NCBI GenBank assembly: GCA_944548615.1
Contig: CALYMY010000049.1
Span: 186,001-250,000, forward strand
Source of the DNA: Micropterix aruncella
Lineage: Eukaryota; Arthropoda; Insecta; Lepidoptera; Micropterigidae
Length of the DNA stretch: 64,000 bases
Direction: 5' to 3'
The notes under the pieces are model-generated. The model did no database searches. It worked only from the letters and a program-made list of their open reading frames with translations, and was not told the DNA's origin. This document shows, piece after piece, positions 7,308 to 22,200 of this stretch. Position 1 is the first letter of the stretch. Each line of letters opens with the position of its first letter. Both the position numbers and the translations under genes were made by a program.

Positions 7308-10300
7308 AGGAGTTCCCTCGTCCTTGTCACGTACCTCTTTCCGTAGGTTGTTTACTCCTTTTAATTCGTTTAACGCCTCGCGGGCAATATCTCTGGCTCT
7401 TTCCGGTATTTCTTCGAAATTCCGAAACGGCACTTCTATTTCTGTGGTCTCCATATTGTCTCTTCTCGTTGATCAAAGGCACTGAAAATGAAAATGAAAA
7501 AGCACAGATTAAATAGTATTGAAAAGTAATTAAAGAAGAAGAAGAAGACGAGATAAAAAGCAGAAGCAATGAAATGAAAAGCGTTCTAAAACCCTATCTT
7601 TTGACACCTCGCTTGTGTGTATATGATAAAATAAAGAATATAATATTTAATTTATTAAACGAAGCCGCGGGAAAAATACTAAAACTCCCTTGGCTCGGAT
7701 CGCTACTATTGAAAACAAACATCGTAAAATCGATAAATAAACTTTCGCAAGTATGACGAGGGCTGAAGTTACCATAGAAACAGAAATCGTTAAATCGATA
7801 AATATTCTATTGCGAGTCGGGCCACCGCCTGAGCTCGTTACTATGGAAACAAAACCGTTAAATCGATAAATCAATATACCTATACAGATATTAAATCGTC
7901 TATAATTCCGTTAATATTACTCAGATTTGAAAATTAAAAGAAGCGTTAGATGCGCAAAGCAAAACTCTATTAGATAATAATAAACAGGGAGGACTATTGA
8001 TGCCTTTTAGCGCAATAGCCCTCAAACGTCGGAAGCCAATTTATTTCGAAAAATGTGATTTTTTCATAACAATTTCTATGTTCAAAATGAAAGTTTATAT
8101 AAAAAAATTCAAAATGTCAAAATTTCGAAAATGCCATTTCGTAGAGATTTCAAAGGCCTTCGTTCTGTCCGAACACCGTAACGCGTTAGGTTTACTCTAT
8201 CTCGATTTATTTCGAAAAATGTGATTTTTTCATAATAATTTCCAAGTTCAAAATGAAAGTTTATATAAAAATTTTCAAAATATCAAAATTTCAAAAATGC
8301 CATTTTGTAGAGCTTAAGCGGGGTGTCGATCTCGCCAAAGACCGCAACGCGGTAGGTTTACTCTATCTCGATTTATTTCGAAAAATGTGATTTTTTCATA
8401 ACAATTTCTATGTTCAAAATGAAAGTTTATATAAAATTTTTCAAAATGTCAAAATTTCGAAAATGCCATTTTGTAGAGATTACCAAGGTCGTCGTTCTGT
8501 CCGAACGCCGTAACGCTATAGGTTTACTCTATCACGATCTTTTTCGAAAAATGTGATTTTTTCATAACAATTTCTATGTTTAAAATGAAATTTTATATAA
8601 AATTTTTCAAAATGTCAAAATTTCGAAAATGCCATTTTGTAGAGATTACCAAGGCCGTCGTTCTGTCCGAACGCCGTAACGCTATAGGTTTACTCTATCA
8701 CGATCTTTTTCGAAAAATGTGATTTTTTCATAATAATTTCTATGTTTAAAATGAAATTTTATATAAAATTTTTCAAAATGTCAAAATTTCAAAAATGCCA
8801 TTTTGTAGAGCTTAAGCGGGGTGTCGATCTAGCCAAAGACCGCAACGCGGTAGGTTTACTCTATCACGGTCTTTTTCGAAAAATGTCATTTATTCATAAC
8901 AATTTCTATGTTCAAAATGAAAGTTTATATAAAAAATTTCAAAATGTCAAAATTTCGAAAATGCCATTTCGTAGAGATTACCAAGGCCGTGGTTCTGTCC
9001 GAACGCCGTAACGCTATAGGTTTACTCTATCACGATCTTTTTCGAAAAATGTGATTTTTTCATTATAATTTCTATGTTTAAAATGAAATTTTATATAAAA
9101 TTTTTCAAAATGTCAAAATTTCAAAAATGCCATTTTGTAGAGCTTAAGCGGGGTGTCGATCTCGCCAAAGACCGCAACGCGGTAGGTTTACTCTATCTCG
9201 ATTTATTTCGAAAAATGTGATTTTTTCATAACAATTTCTATGTTCAAAATGAAAGTTTATATAAAAAATTTCAAAATGTCAAAATTTCGAAAATGCCATT
9301 TTGTAGAGATTACCAAGGCCGTCGTTCTGTCCGAACGCCGTAACCCTATAGGTTTACTCTATCACGATCTTTTTCGAAAAATGTGATTTTTTCATAACAA
9401 TTTCTATGTTTAAAATGAAATTTTATATAAAATTTTTCAAAATGTCAAAATTTCGAAAATGCCATTTTGTAGAGATTACCAAGGCCGTCGTTCTGTCCGA
9501 ACGCCGTAACCCTATAGGTTTACTCTATCACGATCTTTTTCGAAAAATATGATTTTTTCATAATAATTTCTATGTTTAAAATGAAATTTTATATAAAATT
9601 TTTCAAAAAGTCAAAATTTCAAAAATGCCATTTTGTAGAGCTTAAGCGGGGTGTCGATCTCGCCAAAGACCGCAACGCGGTAGGTTTACTCTATCTCGTT
9701 CTTTTGTGAAAAATGTGATTTTTTCATAACAATTTCTATGTTCAAAATGAAAGTTTATATAAAAAATTTCAAAATGTCAAAATTTCGAAAATGCCATTTC
9801 GTAGAGATTTCAAAGGCCTTCGTTATGCCCAAACACCGTAACGCGTTTTATTTACTCTATCACGGTCTTTTTCGAAAAATGACATTTATTCATAACAATT
9901 TCTATGTTCAGGAGTTCCCTCGTCGGGAGCCAACCCTGGGTGCAGCAGCCATGTCATGGTGGAACTTAGTAATTGCCATCATAATGGAATGCCTATACCA
10001 AATTTCACGTCTCTACGGTTGACCGTTGAGGAGTTCCCTCGTCGGGAGCCAACCCTGGGTGCAGCAGCCATGTCATGGTGGAACTTAGTAATTGCCATCA
10101 TAATGGAATGCCTATACCAAATTTCACGTCTCTACGGTTGACCGTTGAGGAGTTCCCTCGTCGGGAGCCAACCCTGGGTGCAGCAGCGATGTCATGGTGG
10201 AACTTAGAAATTGCCGTCATAATGGAATGCCTATACCAAATTTCACGTCTCTACGGTTGACCGTTGAGGAGTTCCCTCGTCGGGAGCCAACCCTGGGTGC

Positions 10301-11218
10301 AGCAGCCATGTCATGGTGGAACTTAGTAATTGCCATCATAATGGAATGCCTATACCAAATTTCACGTCTCTACGGTTGACCGTTGAGGAGTTCCCTCGTC
10401 GGGAGCCAACCCTGGGTGCAGCAGCCATGTCATGGTGGAACTTAGTAATTGCCATCATAATGGAATGCCTATACCAAATTTCACGTCTCTACGGTTGACC
10501 GTTGAGGAGTTCCCTCGTCGGGAGCCAACCCTGGGTGCAGCAGCCATGTCATGGTGGAACTTAGTAATTGCCATCATAATGGAATGCCTATACCAAATTT
10601 CACGTCTCTACGGTTGACCGTTGAGGAGTTCCCTCGTCGGGAGCCAACCCTGGGTGCAGCAGCGATGTCATGGTGGAACTTAGAAATTGCCGTCATAATG
10701 GAATGCCTATACCAAATTTCACGTCTCTACGGTTGACCGTTGAGGAGTTCCCTCGTCGGGAGCCAACCCTGGGTGCAGCAGCCATGTCATGGTGGAACTT
10801 AGTAATTGCCATCATAATGGAATGCCTATACCAAATTTCACGTCTCTACGGTTGACCGTTGAGGAGTTCCCTCGTCGGGAGCCAACCCTGGGTGCAGCAG
10901 CCATGTCATGGTGGAACTTAGTAATTGCCATCATAATGGAATGCCTATACCAAATTTCACGTCTCTACGGTTGACCGTTGAGGAGTTCCCTCGTCGGGAG
11001 CCAACCCTGGGTGCAGCAGCCATGTCATGGTGGAACTTAGTAATTGCCATCATAATGGAATGCCTATACCAAATTTCACGTCTCTACGGTTGACCGTTGA
11101 GGAGTTCCCTCGTCGGGAGCCAACCCTGGGTGCAGCAGCCATGTCATGGTGGAACTTAGTAATTGCCATCATAATGGAATGCCTATACCAAATTTCACGT
11201 CTCTACGGTTGACCGTTG
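7308..11218. repeat. Macrosatellite unit 3, 3,911 bp, 11-mer 119-bp array
   Basis: Blocks: linker 7308-8038, 166-bp array 8039-9909, 119-bp array 9910-11218. It is one 119-bp monomer short. Its monomer order differs both from the standard and from the other two short units (see the array entry). Confidence 0.97.
9910..11218. repeat. 119-bp array of unit 3, 11 monomers, distinct order
   Basis: The order is V V E V V V E V V V V. The two E forms begin at 10148 and 10624, four monomers apart instead of five. The GAGAAG mark on the last monomer is absent, although four monomers still follow the second E. A single deletion from the standard array does not give both features, so this may be an older arrangement or the result of two events. 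Confidence 0.93.
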
Positions 11219-14200
11219 AGGAGTTCCCTCGTCCTTGTCACGTACCTCTTTCCGTAGGTTGTTTACTCCTTTTAATTCGTTTAACGCCTCGCGGGCAATA
11301 TCTCTGGCTCTTTCCGGTATTTCTTCGAAATTCCGAAACGGCACTTCTATTTCTGTGGTCTCCATATTGTCTCTTCTCGTTGATCAAAGGCACTGAAAAT
11401 GAAAATGAAAAAGCACAGATTAAATAGTATTGAAAAGTAATTAAAGAAGAAGAAGAAGACGAGATAAAAAGCAGAAGCAATGAAATGAAAAGCGTTCTAA
11501 AACCCTATCTTTTGACACCTCGCTTGTGTGTATATGATAAAATAAAGAATATAATATTTAATTTATTAAACGAAGCCGCGGGAAAAATACTAAAACTCCC
11601 TTGGCTCGGATCGCTACTATTGAAAACAAACATCGTAAAATCGATAAATAAACTTTCGCAAGTATGACGAGGGCTGAAGTTACCATAGAAACAGAAATCG
11701 TTAAATCGATAAATATTCTATTGCGAGTCGGGCCACCGCCTGAGCTCGTTACTATGGAAACAAAACCGTTAAATCGATAAATCAATATACCTATACAGAT
11801 ATTAAATCGTCTATAATTCCGTTAATATTACTCAGATTTGAAAATTAAAAGAAGCGTTAGATGCGCAAAGCAAAACTCTATTAGATAATAATAAACAGGG
11901 AGGACTATTGATGCCTTTTAGCGCAATAGCCCTCAAACGTCGGAAGCCAATTTATTTCGAAAAATGTGATTTTTTCATAACAATTTCTATGTTCAAAATG
12001 AAAGTTTATATAAAAAAATTCAAAATGTCAAAATTTCGAAAATGCCATTTCGTAGAGATTTCAAAGGCCTTCGTTCTGTCCGAACACCGTAACGCGTTAG
12101 GTTTACTCTATCTCGATTTATTTCGAAAAATGTGATTTTTTCATAATAATTTCCAAGTTCAAAATGAAAGTTTATATAAAAATTTTCAAAATATCAAAAT
12201 TTCAAAAATGCCATTTTGTAGAGCTTAAGCGGGGTGTCGATCTCGCCAAAGACCGCAACGCGGTAGGTTTACTCTATCTCGATTTATTTCGAAAAATGTG
12301 ATTTTTTCATAACAATTTCTATGTTCAAAATGAAAGTTTATATAAAATTTTTCAAAATGTCAAAATTTCGAAAATGCCATTTTGTAGAGATTACCAAGGT
12401 CGTCGTTCTGTCCGAACGCCGTAACGCTATAGGTTTACTCTATCACGATCTTTTTCGAAAAATGTGATTTTTTCATAACAATTTCTATGTTTAAAATGAA
12501 ATTTTATATAAAATTTTTCAAAATGTCAAAATTTCGAAAATGCCATTTTGTAGAGATTACCAAGGCCGTCGTTCTGTCCGAACGCCGTAACGCTATAGGT
12601 TTACTCTATCACGATCTTTTTCGAAAAATGTGATTTTTTCATAATAATTTCTATGTTTAAAATGAAATTTTATATAAAATTTTTCAAAATGTCAAAATTT
12701 CAAAAATGCCATTTTGTAGAGCTTAAGCGGGGTGTCGATCTAGCCAAAGACCGCAACGCGGTAGGTTTACTCTATCACGGTCTTTTTCGAAAAATGTCAT
12801 TTATTCATAACAATTTCTATGTTCAAAATGAAAGTTTATATAAAAAATTTCAAAATGTCAAAATTTCGAAAATGCCATTTCGTAGAGATTACCAAGGCCG
12901 TGGTTCTGTCCGAACGCCGTAACGCTATAGGTTTACTCTATCACGATCTTTTTCGAAAAATGTGATTTTTTCATTATAATTTCTATGTTTAAAATGAAAT
13001 TTTATATAAAATTTTTCAAAATGTCAAAATTTCAAAAATGCCATTTTGTAGAGCTTAAGCGGGGTGTCGATCTCGCCAAAGACCGCAACGCGGTAGGTTT
13101 ACTCTATCTCGATTTATTTCGAAAAATGTGATTTTTTCATAACAATTTCTATGTTCAAAATGAAAGTTTATATAAAAAATTTCAAAATGTCAAAATTTCG
13201 AAAATGCCATTTTGTAGAGATTACCAAGGCCGTCGTTCTGTCCGAACGCCGTAACCCTATAGGTTTACTCTATCACGATCTTTTTCGAAAAATGTGATTT
13301 TTTCATAACAATTTCTATGTTTAAAATGAAATTTTATATAAAATTTTTCAAAATGTCAAAATTTCGAAAATGCCATTTTGTAGAGATTACCAAGGCCGTC
13401 GTTCTGTCCGAACGCCGTAACCCTATAGGTTTACTCTATCACGATCTTTTTCGAAAAATATGATTTTTTCATAATAATTTCTATGTTTAAAATGAAATTT
13501 TATATAAAATTTTTCAAAAAGTCAAAATTTCAAAAATGCCATTTTGTAGAGCTTAAGCGGGGTGTCGATCTCGCCAAAGACCGCAACGCGGTAGGTTTAC
13601 TCTATCTCGTTCTTTTGTGAAAAATGTGATTTTTTCATAACAATTTCTATGTTCAAAATGAAAGTTTATATAAAAAATTTCAAAATGTCAAAATTTCGAA
13701 AATGCCATTTCGTAGAGATTTCAAAGGCCTTCGTTATGCCCAAACACCGTAACGCGTTTTATTTACTCTATCACGGTCTTTTTCGAAAAATGACATTTAT
13801 TCATAACAATTTCTATGTTCAGGAGTTCCCTCGTCGGGAGCCAACCCTGGGTGCAGCAGCCATGTCATGGTGGAACTTAGTAATTGCCATCATAATGGAA
13901 TGCCTATACCAAATTTCACGTCTCTACGGTTGACCGTTGAGGAGTTCCCTCGTCGGGAGCCAACCCTGGGTGCAGCAGCCATGTCATGGTGGAACTTAGT
14001 AATTGCCATCATAATGGAATGCCTATACCAAATTTCACGTCTCTACGGTTGACCGTTGAGGAGTTCCCTCGTCGGGAGCCAACCCTGGGTGCAGCAGCGA
14101 TGTCATGGTGGAACTTAGAAATTGCCGTCATAATGGAATGCCTATACCAAATTTCACGTCTCTACGGTTGACCGTTGAGGAGTTCCCTCGTCGGGAGCCA

Positions 14201-15248
14201 ACCCTGGGTGCAGCAGCCATGTCATGGTGGAACTTAGTAATTGCCATCATAATGGAATGCCTATACCAAATTTCACGTCTCTACGGTTGACCGTTGAGGA
14301 GTTCCCTCGTCGGGAGCCAACCCTGGGTGCAGCAGCCATGTCATGGTGGAACTTAGTAATTGCCATCATAATGGAATGCCTATACCAAATTTCACGTCTC
14401 TACGGTTGACCGTTGAGGAGTTCCCTCGTCGGGAGCCAACCCTGGGTGCAGCAGCCATGTCATGGTGGAACTTAGTAATTGCCATCATAATGGAATGCCT
14501 ATACCAAATTTCACGTCTCTACGGTTGACCGTTGAGGAGTTCCCTCGTCGGGAGCCAACCCTGGGTGCAGCAGCCATGTCATGGTGGAACTTAGTAATTG
14601 CCATCATAATGGAATGCCTATACCAAATTTCACGTCTCTACGGTTGACCGTTGAGGAGTTCCCTCGTCGGGAGCCAACCCTGGGTGCAGCAGCGATGTCA
14701 TGGTGGAACTTAGAAATTGCCGTCATAATGGAATGCCTATACCAAATTTCACGTCTCTACGGTTGACCGTTGAGGAGTTCCCTCGTCGGGAGCCAACCCT
14801 GGGTGCAGCAGCCATGTCATGGTGGAACTTAGTAATTGCCATCATAATGGAATGCCTATACCAAATTTCACGTCTCTACGGTTGACCGTTGAGGAGTTCC
14901 CTCGTCGGGAGCCAACCCTGGGTGCAGCAGCCATGTCATGGTGGAACTTAGTAATTGCCATCATAATGGAATGCCTATACCAAATTTCACGTCTCTACGG
15001 TTGACCGTTGAGGAGTTCCCTCGTCGGGAGCCAACCCTGGGTGCAGCAGCCATGTCATGGTGGAACTTAGTAATTGCCATCATAATGGAATGCCTATACC
15101 AAATTTCACGTCTCTACGGTTGACCGTTGAGAAGTTCCCTCGTCGGGAGCCAACCCTGGGTGCAGCAGCCATGTCATGGTGGAACTTAGTAATTGCCATC
15201 ATAATGGAATGCCTATACCAAATTTCACGTCTCTACGGTTGACCGTTG
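11219..15248. repeat. Macrosatellite unit 4, standard 4,030 bp
   Basis: Blocks: linker 11219-11949, 166-bp array 11950-13820, 119-bp array 13821-15248. I noticed no private variant, so this copy serves well as a reference unit. Confidence 0.97.
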
Positions 15249-18200
15249 AGGAGTTCCCTCGTCCTTGTCACGTACCTCTTTCCGTAGGTTGTTTACTCCT
15301 TTTAATTCGTTTAACGCCTCGCGGGCAATATCTCTGGCTCTTTCCGGTATTTCTTCGAAATTCCGAAACGGCACTTCTATTTCTGTGGTCTCCATATTGT
15401 CTCTTCTCGTTGATCAAAGGCACTGAAAATGAAAATGAAAAAGCACAGATTAAATAGTATTGAAAAGTAATTAAAGAAGAAGAAGAAGACGAGATAAAAA
15501 GCAGAAGCAATGAAATGAAAAGCGTTCTAAAACCCTATCTTTTGACACCTCGCTTGTGTGTATATGATAAAATAAAGAATATAATATTTAATTTATTAAA
15601 CGAAGCCGCGGGAAAAATACTAAAACTCCCTTGGCTCGGATCGCTACTATTGAAAACAAACATCGTAAAATCGATAAATAAACTTTCGCAAGTATGACGA
15701 GGGCTGAAGTTACCATAGAAACAGAAATCGTTAAATCGATAAATATTCTATTGCGAGTCGGGCCACCGCCTGAGCTCGTTACTATGGAAACAAAACCGTT
15801 AAATCGATAAATCAATATACCTATACAGATATTAAATCGTCTATAATTCCGTTAATATTACTCAGATTTGAAAATTAAAAGAAGCGTTAGATGCGCAAAG
15901 CAAAACTCTATTAGATAATAATAAACAGGGAGGACTATTGATGCCTTTTAGCGCAATAGCCCTCAAACGTCGGAAGCCAATTTATTTCGAAAAATGTGAT
16001 TTTTTCATAACAATTTCTATGTTCAAAATGAAAGTTTATATAAAAAAATTCAAAATGTCAAAATTTCGAAAATGCCATTTCGTAGAGATTTCAAAGGCCT
16101 TCGTTCTGTCCGAACACCGTAACGCGTTAGGTTTACTCTATCTCGATTTATTTCGAAAAATGTGATTTTTTCATAATAATTTCCAAGTTCAAAATGAAAG
16201 TTTATATAAAAATTTTCAAAATATCAAAATTTCAAAAATGCCATTTTGTAGAGCTTAAGCGGGGTGTCGATCTCGCCAAAGACCGCAACGCGGTAGGTTT
16301 ACTCTATCTCGATTTATTTCGAAAAATGTGATTTTTTCATAACAATTTCTATGTTCAAAATGAAAGTTTATATAAAATTTTTCAAAATGTCAAAATTTCG
16401 AAAATGCCATTTTGTAGAGATTACCAAGGTCGTCGTTCTGTCCGAACGCCGTAACGCTATAGGTTTACTCTATCACGATCTTTTTCGAAAAATGTGATTT
16501 TTTCATAACAATTTCTATGTTTAAAATGAAATTTTATATAAAATTTTTCAAAATGTCAAAATTTCGAAAATGCCATTTTGTAGAGATTACCAAGGCCGTC
16601 GTTCTGTCCGAACGCCGTAACGCTATAGGTTTACTCTATCACGATCTTTTTCGAAAAATGTGATTTTTTCATAATAATTTCTATGTTTAAAATGAAATTT
16701 TATATAAAATTTTTCAAAATGTCAAAATTTCAAAAATGCCATTTTGTAGAGCTTAAGCGGGGTGTCGATCTAGCCAAAGACCGCAACGCGGTAGGTTTAC
16801 TCTATCACGGTCTTTTTCGAAAAATGTCATTTATTCATAACAATTTCTATGTTCAAAATGAAAGTTTATATAAAAAATTTCAAAATGTCAAAATTTCGAA
16901 AATGCCATTTCGTAGAGATTACCAAGGCCGTGGTTCTGTCCGAACGCCGTAACGCTATAGGTTTACTCTATCACGATCTTTTTCGAAAAATGTGATTTTT
17001 TCATTATAATTTCTATGTTTAAAATGAAATTTTATATAAAATTTTTCAAAATGTCAAAATTTCAAAAATGCCATTTTGTAGAGCTTAAGCGGGGTGTCGA
17101 TCTCGCCAAAGACCGCAACGCGGTAGGTTTACTCTATCTCGATTTATTTCGAAAAATGTGATTTTTTCATAACAATTTCTATGTTCAAAATGAAAGTTTA
17201 TATAAAAAATTTCAAAATGTCAAAATTTCGAAAATGCCATTTTGTAGAGATTACCAAGGCCGTCGTTCTGTCCGAACGCCGTAACCCTATAGGTTTACTC
17301 TATCACGATCTTTTTCGAAAAATGTGATTTTTTCATAACAATTTCTATGTTTAAAATGAAATTTTATATAAAATTTTTCAATATGTCAAAATTTCGAAAA
17401 TGCCATTTTGTAGAGATTACCAAGGCCGTCGTTCTGTCCGAACGCCGTAACCCTATAGGTTTACTCTATCACGATCTTTTTCGAAAAATATGATTTTTTC
17501 ATAATAATTTCTATGTTTAAAATGAAATTTTATATAAAATTTTTCAAAAAGTCAAAATTTCAAAAATGCCATTTTGTAGAGCTTAAGCGGGGTGTCGATC
17601 TCGCCAAAGACCGCAACGCGGTAGGTTTACTCTATCTCGTTCTTTTGTGAAAAATGTGATTTTTTCATAACAATTTCTATGTTCAAAATGAAAGTTTATA
17701 TAAAAAATTTCAAAATGTCAAAATTTCGAAAATGCCATTTCGTAGAGATTTCAAAGGCCTTCGTTATGCCCAAACACCGTAACGCGTTTTATTTACTCTA
17801 TCACGGTCTTTTTCGAAAAATGACATTTATTCATAACAATTTCTATGTTCAGGAGTTCCCTCGTCGGGAGCCAACCCTGGGTGCAGCAGCCATGTCATGG
17901 TGGAACTTAGTAATTGCCATCATAATGGAATGCCTATACCAAATTTCACGTCTCTACGGTTGACCGTTGAGGAGTTCCCTCGTCGGGAGCCAACCCTGGG
18001 TGCAGCAGCCATGTCATGGTGGAACTTAGTAATTGCCATCATAATGGAATGCCTATACCAAATTTCACGTCTCTACGGTTGACCGTTGAGGAGTTCCCTC
18101 GTCGGGAGCCAACCCTGGGTGCAGCAGCGATGTCATGGTGGAACTTAGAAATTGCCGTCATAATGGAATGCCTATACCAAATTTCACGTCTCTACGGTTG

Positions 18201-19278
18201 ACCGTTGAGGAGTTCCCTCGTCGGGAGCCAACCCTGGGTGCAGCAGCCATGTCATGGTGGAACTTAGTAATTGCCATCATAATGGAATGCCTATACCAAA
18301 TTTCACGTCTCTACGGTTGACCGTTGAGGAGTTCCCTCGTCGGGAGCCAACCCTGGGTGCAGCAGCCATGTCATGGTGGAACTTAGTAATTGCCATCATA
18401 ATGGAATGCCTATACCAAATTTCACGTCTCTACGGTTGACCGTTGAGGAGTTCCCTCGTCGGGAGCCAACCCTGGGTGCAGCAGCCATGTCATGGTGGAA
18501 CTTAGTAATTGCCATCATAATGGAATGCCTATACCAAATTTCACGTCTCTACGGTTGACCGTTGAGGAGTTCCCTCGTCGGGAGCCAACCCTGGGTGCAG
18601 CAGCCATGTCATGGTGGAACTTAGTAATTGCCATCATAATGGAATGCCTATACCAAATTTCACGTCTCTACGGTTGACCGTTGAGGAGTTCCCTCGTCGG
18701 GAGCCAACCCTGGGTGCAGCAGCGATGTCATGGTGGAACTTAGAAATTGCCGTCATAATGGAATGCCTATACCAAATTTCACGTCTCTACGGTTGACCGT
18801 TGAGGAGTTCCCTCGTCGGGAGCCAACCCTGGGTGCAGCAGCCATGTCATGGTGGAACTTAGTAATTGCCATCATAATGGAATGCCTATACCAAATTTCA
18901 CGTCTCTACGGTTGACCGTTGAGGAGTTCCCTCGTCGGGAGCCAACCCTGGGTGCAGCAGCCATGTCATGGTGGAACTTAGTAATTGCCATCATAATGGA
19001 ATGCCTATACCAAATTTCACGTCTCTACGGTTGACCGTTGAGGAGTTCCCTCGTCGGGAGCCAACCCTGGGTGCAGCAGCCATGTCATGGTGGAACTTAG
19101 TAATTGCCATCATAATGGAATGCCTATACCAAATTTCACGTCTCTACGGTTGACCGTTGAGAAGTTCCCTCGTCGGGAGCCAACCCTGGGTGCAGCAGCC
19201 ATGTCATGGTGGAACTTAGTAATTGCCATCATAATGGAATGCCTATACCAAATTTCACGTCTCTACGGTTGACCGTTG
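15249..19278. repeat. Macrosatellite unit 5, standard 4,030 bp
   Basis: Blocks: linker 15249-15979, 166-bp array 15980-17850, 119-bp array 17851-19278. The only private change I noticed is A-to-T at 17382, in monomer 9 of the 166-bp array. Confidence 0.97.
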
Positions 19279-22200
19279 AGGAGTTCCCTCGTCCTTGTCA
19301 CGTACCTCTTTCCGTAGGTTGTTTACTCCTTTTAATTCGTTTAACGCCTCGCGGGCAATATCTCTGGCTCTTTCCGGTATTTCTTCGAAATTCCGAAACG
19401 GCACTTCTATTTCTGTGGTCTCCATATTGTCTCTTCTCGTTGATCAAAGGCACTGAAAATGAAAATGAAAAAGCACAGATTAAATAGTATTGAAAAGTAA
19501 TTAAAGAAGAAGAAGAAGACGAGATAAAAAGCAGAAGCAATGAAATGAAAAGCGTTCTAAAACCCTATCTTTTGACACCTCGCTTGTGTGTATATGATAA
19601 AATAAAGAATATAATATTTAATTTATTAAACGAAGCCGCGGGAAAAATACTAAAACTCCCTTGGCTCGGATCGCTACTATTGAAAACAAACATCGTAAAA
19701 TCGATAAATAAACTTTCGCAAGTATGACGAGGGCTGAAGTTACCATAGAAACAGAAATCGTTAAATCGATAAATATTCTATTGCGAGTCGGGCCACCGCC
19801 TGAGCTCGTTACTATGGAAACAAAACCGTTAAATCGATAAATCAATATACCTATACAGATATTAAATCGTCTATAATTCCGTTAATATTACTCAGATTTG
19901 AAAATTAAAAGAAGCGTTAGATGCGCAAAGCAAAACTCTATTAGATAATAATAAACAGGGAGGACTATTGATGCCTTTTAGCGCAATAGCCCTCAAACGT
20001 CGGAAGCCAATTTATTTCGAAAAATGTGATTTTTTCATAACAATTTCTATGTTCAAAATGAAAGTTTATATAAAAAAATTCAAAATGTCAAAATTTCGAA
20101 AATGCCATTTCGTAGAGATTTCAAAGGCCTTCGTTCTGTCCGAACACCGTAACGCGTTAGGTTTACTCTATCTCGATTTATTTCGAAAAATGTGATTTTT
20201 TCATAATAATTTCCAAGTTCAAAATGAAAGTTTATATAAAAATTTTCAAAATATCAAAATTTCAAAAATGCCATTTTGTAGAGCTTAAGCGGGGTGTCGA
20301 TCTCGCCAAAGACCGCAACGCGGTAGGTTTACTCTATCTCGATTTATTTCGAAAAATGTGATTTTTTTATAACAATTTCTATGTTCAAAATGAAAGTTTA
20401 TATAAAATTTTTCAAAATGTCAAAATTTCGAAAATGCCATTTTGTAGAGATTACCAAGGTCGTCGTTCTGCCCGAACGCCGTAACGCTATAGGTTTACTC
20501 TATCACGATCTTTTTCGAAAAATGTGATTTTTTCATAACAATTTCTATGTTTAAAATGAAATTTTATATAAAATTTTTCAAAATGTCAAAATTTCGAAAA
20601 TGCCATTTTGTAGAGATTACCAAGGCCGTCGTTCTGTCCGAACGCCGTAACGCTATAGGTTTACTCTATCACGATCTTTTTCGAAAAATGTGATTTTTTC
20701 ATAATAATTTCTATGTTTAAAATGAAATTTTATATAAAATTTTTCAAAATGTCAAAATTTCAAAAATGCCATTTTGTAGAGCTTAAGCGGGGTGTCGATC
20801 TAGCCAAAGACCGCAACGCGGTAGGTTTACTCTATCACGGTCTTTTTCGAAAAATGTCATTTATTCATAACAATTTCTATGTTCAAAATGAAAGTTTATA
20901 TAAAAAATTTCAAAATGTCAAAATTTCGAAAATGCCATTTCGTAGAGATTACCAAGGCCGTGGTTCTGTCCGAACGCCGTAACGCTATAGGTTTACTCTA
21001 TCACGATCTTTTTCGAAAAATGTGATTTTTTCATTATAATTTCTATGTTTAAAATGAAATTTTATATAAAATTTTTCAAAATGTCAAAATTTCAAAAATG
21101 CCATTTTGTAGAGCTTAAGCGGGGTGTCGATCTCGCCAAAGACCGCAACGCGGTAGGTTTACTCTATCTCGATTTATTTCGAAAAATGTGATTTTTTCAT
21201 AACAATTTCTATGTTCAAAATGAAAGTTTATATAAAAAATTTCAAAATGTCAAAATTTCGAAAATGCCATTTTGTAGAGATTACCAAGGCCGTCGTTCTG
21301 TCCGAACGCCGTAACCCTATAGGTTTACTCTATCACGATCTTTTTCGAAAAATGTGATTTTTTCATAACAATTTCTATGTTTAAAATGAAATTTTATATA
21401 AAATTTTTCAAAATGTCAAAATTTCGAAAATGCCATTTTGTAGAGATTACCAAGGCCGTCGTTCTGTCCGAACGCCGTAACCCTATAGGTTTACTCTATC
21501 ACGATCTTTTTCGAAAAATATGATTTTTTCATAATAATTTCTATGTTTAAAATGAAATTTTATATAAAATTTTTCAAAAAGTCAAAATTTCAAAAATGCC
21601 ATTTTGTAGAGCTTAAGCGGGGTGTCGATCTCGCCAAAGACCGCAACGCGGTAGGTTTACTCTATCTCGTTCTTTTGTGAAAAATGTGATTTTTTCATAA
21701 CAATTTCTATGTTCAAAATGAAAGTTTATATAAAAAATTTCAAAATGTCAAAATTTCGAAAATGCCATTTCGTAGAGATTTCAAAGGCCTTCGTTATGCC
21801 CAAACACCGTAACGCGTTTTATTTACTCTATCACGGTCTTTTTCGAAAAATGACATTTATTCATAACAATTTCTATGTTCAGGAGTTCCCTCGTCGGGAG
21901 CCAACCCTGGGTGCAGCAGCCATGTCATGGTGGAACTTAGTAATTGCCATCATAATGGAATGCCTATACCAAATTTCACGTCTCTACGGTTGACCGTTGA
22001 GGAGTTCCCTCGTCGGGAGCCAACCCTGGGTGCAGCAGCCATGTCATGGTGGAACTTAGTAATTGCCATCATAATGGAATGCCTATACCAAATTTCACGT
22101 CTCTACGGTTGACCGTTGAGGAGTTCCCTCGTCGGGAGCCAACCCTGGGTGCAGCAGCGATGTCATGGTGGAACTTAGAAATTGCCGTCATAATGGAATG

